DNA of 10,271 nt from GWF2-43-63 sp035390965 (lineage in GTDB: Bacteria; Bacteroidota; Bacteroidia; Bacteroidales; DTU049). The notes under the pieces were generated by a model, which was given only the letters and a program-made list of their open reading frames with translations, searched no databases and was not told the origin of the DNA. A program made the position numbers and the translations under genes. Of this stretch, positions 6,397 to 10,271 are shown piece after piece (position 1 is the first letter of the stretch; each line of letters opens with the position of its first letter). The DNA is taken from NCBI GenBank assembly GCA_035390965.1, contig DAOPKE010000095.1, positions 1-10,271 of the forward strand, written 5' to 3'.

Positions 6397-6448
6397 ATTG
6401 TAACGATTGTAACGCTTGTAACGACTGTAACGCTTGTAACGTGTAACG
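6397..6448. repeat. Nonamer tandem array, NNTGTAACG x6
   Basis: Five 9-base units (ATTGTAACG twice, CTTGTAACG, ACTGTAACG, CTTGTAACG) are followed by a shortened unit TGTAACG. The array ends 10 bases before the stop of the converging phosphatase gene. Just upstream, 6373-6379 and 6388-6394 form a 7-bp hairpin (TGATATC/GATATCA) without a T-run. No clear intrinsic terminator for either converging gene is visible here. Confidence 0.9.
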
Positions 6449-6458
6449 AAAGCAAAAT

Positions 6459-7292
6459 CTATTCATACAAAACTACTGGCTTATCTGAAACACAGAGAGG
6501 GAGCCATGTATCAAGTAATCCAGCAGCTGCCAGATCGGTTTTTAAATGTTCAAATTCTCCGGTGATCTGATCCGCCATGTGCGCATCGGCGCTCAGCATG
6601 ACGCGAACATTATTTTCTTTCAGAAAACCAAAAATGTATTTTCCGGGATAATAATCGGTATGCAGCTTGCGATAAATGCCACGTGTGTTGATTTCGACAA
6701 TCACATTTTTTTCGGCAGCCAGCAATAGAGTTTCTTTGAGGAGATTGAGGTGAAATGGGTCTTCAGCATTGATGCGGCGGTTGCGGTTGTGCATCAGAAC
6801 CTTGTCGCAATGTCCTAAAATATCCGGTTTCTGCGTTTCAATCATTTCGCAGGTTTGCCGGTAAAATGATTTGACTGCTGCGCGCATGTCGTCGCCAAAA
6901 ATTTCTTTCAGCCCAATATCATAGCCTTCGGCCGGACCATCGATAAACCAGAGCTGGCCTTTGTTTTCGACCAGATGAATGGAGCCGATCAGATAGTCGA
7001 GGCTGAAGTTATTTCTCCAGTAATCAAATGGTTTTGTGATAGCGGGAATGTAATCAGCTTCGAGTCCGGTCCAGATTTTCGTACTGGTGCAGGTATTTTT
7101 GGCTGCATCAATTTCAGCACAATATTCATGTACTTTTTCATCGGAAACAATGCTCCATTTGTTTTCAAAAGGTACAGGCGCATGACCCGAAAGTCCGAAA
7201 TGATCAAGCTTTTCGCTGCAGGCAGCCGATATCATTTCTTGCACCGACGCTTTTCCGTCGCAATAGGTTGTATGGTTGTGGAGACTGTACAT
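6459..7292 (-). CDS. PHP-family phosphoesterase, histidinol-phosphatase-like
   Basis: This 277-residue cytoplasmic metal-dependent phosphoesterase belongs to the polymerase-and-histidinol-phosphatase (PHP) superfamily. Its length and motifs resemble the HisK-type histidinol phosphatase that dephosphorylates L-histidinol phosphate. Metal-site motifs appear in order: HNHTTYCDG (5-13; His5, His7), SGHAPVP (35-41; His37), GLEADYI (76-82; Glu78), GSIHLV (103-108; His106), GHCD (160-163; His161), EINTRG (200-205) and SADAH (234-238; Asp235, His237). All expected ligands are present. The start must be the ATG at 7290-7292, because the next Met (residue 20) would remove His5 and His7. The gene stands alone, converging on the ferredoxin gene, with no other his gene in view. 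The exact substrate is therefore inferred; other PHP sugar-phosphate or nucleotide phosphatases are possible. Confidence 0.9.
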   Translation of the reverse strand: MYSLHNHTTYCDGKASVQEMISAACSEKLDHFGLSGHAPVPFENKWSIVSDEKVHEYCAEIDAAKNTCTSTKIWTGLEADYIPAITKPFDYWRNNFSLDYLIGSIHLVENKGQLWFIDGPAEGYDIGLKEIFGDDMRAAVKSFYRQTCEMIETQKPDILGHCDKVLMHNRNRRINAEDPFHLNLLKETLLLAAEKNVIVEINTRGIYRKLHTDYYPGKYIFGFLKENNVRVMLSADAHMADQITGEFEHLKTDLAAAGLLDTWLPLCVSDKPVVLYE

Positions 7293-7296
7293 GATG

Positions 7297-7327
7297 CAAA
7301 TATATTGGTTTTGTCGATACCCTAAAA
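7297..7327 (-). promoter_or_regulatory. Promoter of the PHP phosphatase gene
   Basis: On the minus strand, TATATTTG (7304 to 7297) matches the -7 consensus exactly. TTTT (7327 to 7324) stands 19 bases upstream at the -33 position, one mismatch from TTTG. The -7 box ends only four bases before the ATG, so the transcript would be leaderless or nearly so. Confidence 0.65.
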
Positions 7328-7473
7328 CAGGTTAAGGTTAAGATTGAGAGGCGTAGCCGTCAGAGAAGCTCCGGAGCACCATTGGATGCGCCTCCGCCTC
7401 AGCGGGGTAAATTCCGGCGCAATAGCTGTTAGTCTTGGGCAGAATGCCTCAGGTACAAGGTGTGCGACCTGTC

Positions 7474-7515
7474 ACAGCTTGCCATCACGTAAAACGTGAC
7501 AAGCTGTTTTACGTG
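7474..7515. repeat. Overlapping, mutually exclusive hairpins
   Basis: ACAGCTTG (7474-7481) can pair with CAAGCTGT (7500-7507). CACGTAAAAC (7486-7495) can pair with GTTTTACGTG (7506-7515). The right arm of the first and the region of the second overlap, so both stems cannot fully form together. A shorter CACGT/ACGTG stem is also possible inside. No T-run follows. Confidence 0.6.
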
Positions 7516-7626
7516 GTTGCAAGCCAGAGACGTGCGCCCAGATTTGCATTTTGGCAAAAGGAATTCGGTTAAGAAAATTCCAAAAATTTTTGAGAAATAT
7601 ATTTAGAAAAAAAATGTCGAAACACA

Positions 7627-7666
7627 TGATATACATCATTTTATCAACAAACGCATGATTTAATCA
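7627..7666. promoter_or_regulatory. Pair of TGAT...ATCA palindromes
   Basis: TGATATACATCA (7627-7638) has the same TGAT-N4-ATCA layout as the site before the ferredoxin gene. TGATTTAATCA (7656-7666) is a second, closely related palindrome with three central bases. Their centres are about 28 bases apart. They lie upstream of the candidate promoter at 7738-7770 and may bind a CRP/FNR-type regulator. Confidence 0.35.
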
Positions 7667-7737
7667 GCATTTCAGTTGTGAATATACGAGTAGAGCAATG
7701 CTAATTAACATACTTTAACATTCGACGAAGCAAATTC

Positions 7738-7770
7738 TTTCACAAACGAATAAACTTTTTAGTATCTTTA
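7738..7770 (+). promoter_or_regulatory. Candidate promoter of the small membrane-peptide gene
   Basis: TTTC (7738-7741), a 21-base spacer and TATCTTTA (7763-7770) each differ by one base from the Bacteroidota consensus. Transcription would start near 7777, giving a leader of nearly 100 bases before the ATG at 7874. Confidence 0.4.
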
Positions 7771-7795
7771 TATGTCTAAACTACGTGAGGCGAAA

Positions 7796-7833
7796 AATCC
7801 TGTTAATTAATCAACTACAAATTTTTCAGGATT
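7796..7833 (+). other. Leader hairpin before the small gene
   Basis: AATCCTG (7796-7802) pairs with CAGGATT (7827-7833) over a 24-base AT-rich loop. Two more A-T pairs are possible after one mismatch. It lies in the predicted 5' leader, about 40 bases before the start codon. It could be a simple stabilising stem or a small regulatory element; it resembles no riboswitch that I know. Confidence 0.4.
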
Positions 7834-7873
7834 ATTGCGGATCGATGCTTGTAAAACGTTTTAACTACGAAAA

Positions 7874-7990
7874 ATGACTGTTCAACCTCAAAAAACTAAA
7901 AAAATGAATCTCTTGAAACAAAATATCTACTGGCTGATTTATCTTGTCGTAATCGGAGCGCTGCTTGCTCTTGCAATTATCTTCGGATAA
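7874..7990 (+). CDS. Probable 38-residue single-span membrane peptide
   Basis: The reading frame starts at ATG 7874-7876 and ends at TAA 7988-7990. The first 16 residues are polar and basic (six of the first fifteen are Lys or Gln, including KTKK). Residues about 17-37 form one continuous hydrophobic helix (WLIYLVVIGALLALAIIFG at 20-38). This is the expected pattern of a single-span inner-membrane peptide with its N-terminus in the cytoplasm. Met11 is an alternative start that would leave 28 residues. It sits in a self-contained unit: candidate promoter (7738-7770), leader hairpin, then a structured 3' region and a strong terminator (8082-8115). The terminator makes transcription of this strand likely. 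I do not recognise the family; a type I toxin-like or membrane-complex accessory peptide are both possible. No homologue is known to me, so translation is unproven. Confidence 0.55.
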   Translation: MTVQPQKTKKMNLLKQNIYWLIYLVVIGALLALAIIFG

Positions 7991-8003
7991 TATAGTGCAT
8001 TTC

Positions 8004-8064
8004 ACAGACAGCAGCGGCATTGAATGAGTAAGACTCTCAGCATCGGATAGTTAATGCTGTCTGT
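8004..8064 (+). other. Long-range stem in the 3' region of the small gene
   Basis: ACAGACAGCA (8004-8013) is exactly complementary to TGCTGTCTGT (8055-8064). Within the 41-base interior, GAGT and ACTC can form a small extra hairpin. It lies between the small gene stop and the terminator, so it would be part of the same transcript and could be a 3'-end small RNA. Confidence 0.5.
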
Positions 8065-8081
8065 AGTAGAAATTATTTTCT

Positions 8082-8115
8082 AAACGGAATCCTGCGGGGC
8101 GGGGTTCCGTTTTTT
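8082..8115 (+). terminator. Rho-independent terminator after the small gene
   Basis: AAACGGAATCC (8082-8092) pairs with GGGTTCCGTTT (8102-8112) through 11 pairs including one G-T, over a 9-base GC-rich loop. The right arm runs into a T-run ending at 8115. There is no gene on this strand other than the 38-codon frame for it to serve. Confidence 0.88.
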
Positions 8116-8121
8116 ATATTA

Positions 8122-8178
8122 TCGCGCGGAGCTCGCAAAGACGCAGAGAAATTCTGCCACAAGGTCACCAAGGCACAA
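8122..8178. repeat. GCGCAGAG-type short repeat block, copy 1
   Basis: The block begins GCGCGGAGCTCGCAAAGACG and continues through a CAGAGAAATT word into CACCAAGGCAC. The same order of words (GCGC-rich start, CGCAGAG, AATT, CAC/AAGGCAC) recurs at 8527-8575 and 9934-9985. It starts seven bases after the terminator T-run, marking the edge of the repeat mosaic. Confidence 0.6.
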
Positions 8179-8316
8179 AAAGAATAATGAACATGGAACC
8201 TGTCTGCAACAGGCAGGCAAGGAATTATAAAGTAAGAAGTAAATTCTTTCATTATTCTCACTTCCTCTTGATCCGTAAGGATGCACGGATTGTTCAGTGT
8301 TCAGAGTTCTTTGGGT

Positions 8317-8347
8317 GCCGGGATCTCCTGGAAAAACCTGCGCAGCC
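8317..8347. repeat. GCCGGGATCTCCTGG block, copy 1
   Basis: A 31-base core beginning GCCGGGATCTCCTGGAAAAA and ending CAGCC recurs with few changes at 9349-9378 and 9769-9798. The similarity to the third copy extends outward: TTCAGAGTTC lies just before both, and GATGAAG with a GATTCAGT-type word lies about 150 bases after or less. The true repeat unit is therefore probably 200-300 bases. Confidence 0.75.
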
Positions 8348-8526
8348 CGTACACTCTTTCTTCCGCGAATGAACGCAAATCTTCGCGAAGAAACTTGTTT
8401 CCCTCAGCAGGTCTTATGAACGCTAACCCGCCAGCATCAGTCACTATCGTGACATGATGGGCGGACAAGTTCGAATCACCCTTCATCTGCGATGAAGCTC
8501 GATTCAGTTGGGTCGCGCGGGGAATG

Positions 8527-8575
8527 GCGCGCAGAGGGCGCAGAGGCGCAGAGGAATTGGTCACAAAGGCACAGG
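8527..8575. repeat. GCGCAGAG-type short repeat block, copy 2
   Basis: Three consecutive GCGCAGAG-like units (8529-8552) are followed by GAATTGGTCACAAAGGCACA. It ends nine bases before the first 121-bp repeat. Confidence 0.65.
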
Positions 8576-8583
8576 ACGATATA

Positions 8584-8704
8584 AGATATCAGATCGGTGA
8601 TTTTTGATTTTTGATCTGAAGGGTGAAGTGCTGATTTATTTTTGAAGTATTGAATGCTGAAAATCTTTTGAAGTACCTTTCTACTTTACAAACCTGATAA
8701 ACTT
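8584..8704. repeat. 121-bp exact direct repeat, copy A
   Basis: Every base matches 9178-9298 (offset 594). The repeat contains a TCAGATC...GATCTGA inverted pair near its start and several GAAGT words. No ORF is conserved in it. Perfect identity means recent duplication or ongoing homogenisation. Confidence 0.97.
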
Positions 8705-8870
8705 CCCGACTTCATACGCTCATCAAAATTAGTGCGGCAGCAAAATTTCAATTTATTGATAATGTGCGGAATAAAGATTGTGATAGTTACATTTTACCGC
8801 ACTAACGACCTGTTTTTAATAACATGAAAAAGCAACAATATGACCATTTTCTGTATTTTGACTTCGGGAT

Positions 8871-9041
8871 GTCGCCTAACATTTTGCGGATCAGAAATCG
8901 ATGAAAAGAAGCGTGGGCGCCGAAGGCATGATGCCTGAAATATGTTTGAGCTGGAATAATATAAACAGTTGTTCCATGCAGCGAGTTATTTCAGGCTGTG
9001 GGGGGGTAGTTCATCGATTTCCCGCAAAATGTTCAAGCGAC
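8871..9041. repeat. Long imperfect foldback
   Basis: GTCGC (8871-8875) pairs with GCGAC (9037-9041). AACATTTTGCGG plus GAAATCGATGAA (8878-8905, with four unpaired bases between) pairs with 9010-9033. GCCTGAAATA (8933-8942) pairs with TATTTCAGGC (8987-8996). A GGAATAA/TTGTTCC stem lies at the tip. The nested pairs form one long cruciform or RNA hairpin of about 170 bases with bulges. Confidence 0.75.
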
Positions 9042-9055
9042 GAGCTTTTCTTTTG

Positions 9056-9088
9056 ATACTTTTCTTTTGGTGGGCAAAAGAAAAGTAT
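9056..9088. repeat. 14-bp perfect hairpin
   Basis: ATACTTTTCTTTTG (9056-9069) and its exact complement at 9075-9088 enclose the 5-base loop GTGGG. There is no T-run after either arm outside the stem, so it is not a standard terminator. It sits just outside the long foldback, inside the 473-bp element. Confidence 0.85.
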
Positions 9089-9177
9089 TCTCAGCCGGTA
9101 GGCTGTGCTAAAAAAACTGGAAAGCTTAAGCTTCCGGGAACGCAGTTGAGGCACCGCACTAACTGTATGAAGTCAGG

Positions 9178-9298
9178 AGATATCAGATCGGTGATTTTTG
9201 ATTTTTGATCTGAAGGGTGAAGTGCTGATTTATTTTTGAAGTATTGAATGCTGAAAATCTTTTGAAGTACCTTTCTACTTTACAAACCTGATAAACTT
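9178..9298. repeat. 121-bp exact direct repeat, copy B
   Basis: This copy is identical to 8584-8704 over all 121 bases. Identity stops abruptly on both sides: base 9177 differs from 8583, and base 9299 differs from 8705. Confidence 0.97.
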
Positions 9299-9348
9299 TC
9301 CACTACTGAGTTCCCAGTCATTGATTGTGATTTAGCTTCTGATGCTGA

Positions 9349-9378
9349 GCCGGGATCTTCTGGAAAACCTTCACAGCC
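9349..9378. repeat. GCCGGGATCTTCTGG block, copy 2
   Basis: A 30-base core differing from the third copy (9769-9798) at one base (TTC versus TCC). It is followed by CCTCAGCAGGTCTT (9427-9440), a word that also follows copy 1 (8402-8415), so the flanks share history too. Confidence 0.75.
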
Positions 9379-9690
9379 ATTGCTATCTTTTGTCCACGGA
9401 TGACACGGAAAGCTCGGATTAAAATACCTCAGCAGGTCTTTGGATTTCAGCGGATGAAATGCCTTTCAGTCTGCGACTGAAGCCATATCCACGGATATGT
9501 GCATGAATCTTTTACAGTCAATGATTATTACGCAGTAATAATTGTTGACGACAGTGTAATCGAGGTGGGGCCGCTGACTAAAAATCTCTTTCAGTGTAAT
9601 CCGCGTAATATGTGGACTATATTGTGTTAGCCGGGCGTACTGAGTTCCCGGGCAAGCCAAACGAATATTGAACAATGAACAAGGATTTTT

Positions 9691-9719
9691 TGAAGTATGA
9701 AGTGAAGTTTGAAGTGAAG
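9691..9719. repeat. GAAGT word cluster
   Basis: Four TGAAGT words, separated by ATGAAG- and TT-type spacers, occur within 29 bases. Similar TGAAGT words are found inside the 121-bp repeats. The cluster is low-complexity and not coding. Confidence 0.7.
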
Positions 9720-9768
9720 AATTCGTCGACGTTCTCACTTCCTTGTTCCATGTTCAGAGTTCACATGT

Positions 9769-9798
9769 GCCGGGATCTCCTGGAAAACCTTCACAGCC
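9769..9798. repeat. GCCGGGATCTCCTGG block, copy 3
   Basis: The core matches copies at 8317-8347 and 9349-9378. It is followed by two small hairpins, CCACG/CGTGG (9831-9845) and AAGTCC/GGACTT (around 9851-9864). Confidence 0.75.
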
Positions 9799-9933
9799 CT
9801 TGCTGCGCACGCGAAGGAGAGACTCCGGATCCACGTGAAACGTGGCAAACAAGTCCGGGGACTTGGTAGTCAGGGTCTGGCGTGCTGCGATGAAGACTGA
9901 TTCAGTGGGTCGAAGAGAGGGTGCAGGAGAATT

Positions 9934-9985
9934 GCGCGCGGAGGGCGCAGGGACGCAGAGAAATTTGGCATGAAGGCACCGAAAT
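9934..9985. repeat. GCGCAGAG-type short repeat block, copy 3
   Basis: GCGCGCGGAGGGCGCAGGGA is followed by CGCAGAGAAATTTGGCATGA and an AAGGCACC word. The word order is the same as at 8122-8178 and 8527-8575. Confidence 0.6.
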
Positions 9986-10074
9986 TTGAAGAAAACTCAA
10001 AGTCGAAATAGCTTTTATATGTATCCGACCAAGATCACCGATCGCTGCTCACCGCTCGCTGGTTACCGTAGAAG

Positions 10075-10122
10075 CTTGATCTTGATCTCAACCTCGTCTT
10101 TGACCTCGACCTTGTCCTTGAA
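10075..10122. repeat. Degenerate hexamer array (8 units)
   Basis: Eight consecutive 6-base units fit the pattern CTTGAT, CTTGAT, CTCAAC, CTCGTC, TTTGAC, CTCGAC, CTTGTC, CTTGAA, that is roughly YTYRNY. On the minus strand this would read as alternating Lys/Glu/Asp and hydrophobic codons, but it lies after the stop of the partial gene at the right edge and has no start of its own. Confidence 0.8.
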
Positions 10123-10131
10123 GTTTTTTTG

Positions 10132-10271
10132 TTAAATTTCCCGCCGGAAAAACGCCTGCATATCGCACTGTGATTTGATCTGGTCAACATACAACGCGCA
10201 ATCCGCGCGGATATCGGGAGCGTTATGCAAACAATGAATAACCTGTGTTAAAATCGCTGTTAATAACTTTA
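10132..10271 (-). CDS. C-terminal end of an unrecognised protein (5' end outside window)
   Basis: The minus strand is open from the right edge to a TAA at 10132-10134, giving 45 residues that end in a natural stop. The fragment begins KLLTAILTQVIHCLHN and ends DMQAFFRREI. It has a balanced, protein-like composition with an amphipathic helical look, two further Cys residues (24 and 35 of the fragment) and no repeat-derived words. Composition changes sharply right after the stop, where the hexamer array begins. I do not recognise the family. Because it is short and lacks its start, coding status is likely but not certain. Confidence 0.6.
   Translation of the reverse strand, partial: KLLTAILTQVIHCLHNAPDIRADCALYVDQIKSQCDMQAFFRREI

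Larger units (their letters stand above)
7328..7737. other. Gene-free spacer with several inverted repeats
   Basis: I see no credible gene in these 410 bases. The left part (to about 7560) is GC-richer and contains the hairpin cluster at 7474-7515, plus GAGGCG and CGCCTC segments that can pair. The right part is AT-rich and holds two TGAT...ATCA palindromes. The left part may be a remnant of a dispersed repeat; the right part looks like a regulatory region for the small gene at 7874. Confidence 0.5.
8705..9177. mobile_element. 473-bp inverted-repeat-bounded element (MITE-like, tentative)
   Basis: The segment exactly fills the space between the two 121-bp repeats. Its ends are inverted copies: the left end starts CCCGACTTCATAC and later has TTAGTGCGG (8729-8737); the reverse complement of the right end starts CCTGACTTCATAC and then has TTAGTGCGG (9154-9162 on this strand). 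That is 12 of 13 plus 9 of 9 matching bases, with an 11-base extra stretch on the left versus two on the right. The inside has a long imperfect foldback (8871-9041), a 14-bp hairpin (9056-9088) and no gene. It looks like a non-autonomous element or a structured dispersed repeat. A 121-bp flanking duplication is far too long for a normal transposon target duplication, so the mechanism is open. Confidence 0.45.
8116..10131. other. 2-kb repeat-mosaic region without recognisable genes
   Basis: No open frame here looks like a protein: those present are short, run through repeated DNA and change composition along their length. The stretch is built from dispersed repeats described separately: GCGCAGAG-type blocks, GCCGGGATC-type blocks, the 121-bp direct repeats, the 473-bp inverted-repeat element, GAAGT words and a hexamer array. 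Small hairpins also occur, for example CATATCC/GGATATG (9484-9490 with 9493-9499) and ATTATTAC/GTAATAAT (9524-9531 with 9535-9542). Confidence 0.7.

Noticed and set aside
6397..6448. Possible CRISPR-like array
   Set aside because: Units are 9 bases and contiguous, with no spacers; this is a simple tandem repeat.
8301..8564. 87-codon minus-strand frame
   Set aside because: It runs through two dispersed repeat blocks and shows no protein-like pattern.
9056..9088. 14-bp hairpin as an intrinsic terminator
   Set aside because: No run of T follows outside the stem on either strand and no gene lies just upstream.
8796..9163. 11-base direct repeat ACCGCACTAAC as target duplication of a smaller element
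   Set aside because: The same word is better explained as the inner part of the terminal inverted repeats of the 473-bp element, and an 11-base match within 2 kb can arise by chance.
8969..9208. 79-codon plus-strand frame with a hydrophobic middle
   Set aside because: The hydrophobic part is simply the TTTTCTTTT hairpin arm; the frame crosses the end of the element into the 121-bp repeat.
9466..9869. 90-codon minus-strand frame and 64-codon plus-strand frame
   Set aside because: Both lie in repeat words and small hairpins, overlap each other on opposite strands, and have no recognisable domain.

Overview
The window looks like a chromosome segment of a fermentative, probably anaerobic member of the Bacteroidota (Bacteroidales or Marinilabiliales grade). 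Three things point there. The encoded proteins resemble Bacteroidales propionate-pathway enzymes. Genes lack clear Shine-Dalgarno sequences. Several genes are preceded by the Bacteroidota promoter pattern TTTG-N19-21-TAnnTTTG. The phylum call is inference from these features; no marker gene is present.

Left half, minus strand (5133 to 1). A compact operon reads mce, mmdA, a signal-peptide/lamin-tail/OadG-like protein, a biotin carrier and the membrane decarboxylase subunit. It ends in a strong intrinsic terminator at 525-560. Together these genes encode methylmalonyl-CoA epimerase and a Na+-pumping methylmalonyl-CoA decarboxylase. This is the last energy-conserving step of the succinate-to-propionate route: the carboxyl group moves from methylmalonyl-CoA to biotin and is released as CO2 at the membrane while Na+ is exported. 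Directly after the terminator a second, incomplete set begins: a 71-residue protein matching only the cytoplasmic tail of the OadG-like subunit, then the first 88 codons of another biotin carrier that runs off the left edge. These may form a second biotin-dependent decarboxylase or carboxylase module, possibly sharing the same membrane subunit.

Middle (5104-7327). A divergent AT-rich spacer carries the operon promoter and, facing the other way, an FNR-like palindrome in front of a two-cluster ferredoxin-type protein. A PHP-family histidinol-phosphatase-like gene converges on it. The gap between them holds two short tandem arrays. The phosphatase promoter lies so close to its ATG that the mRNA should be leaderless or nearly so.

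Right part (7328-10271). Apart from one probable 38-residue membrane peptide (7874-7990), with its own candidate promoter, leader hairpin, structured 3' region and intrinsic terminator, about 2.9 kb has no convincing gene. It is a mosaic of repeats: a 473-bp inverted-repeat-bounded element flanked by exact 121-bp direct repeats, three diverged copies of a GCCGGGATC-type block, GCGCAGAG-type short repeats and a degenerate hexamer array. At the right edge the minus strand carries the last 45 codons of an unrecognised gene.
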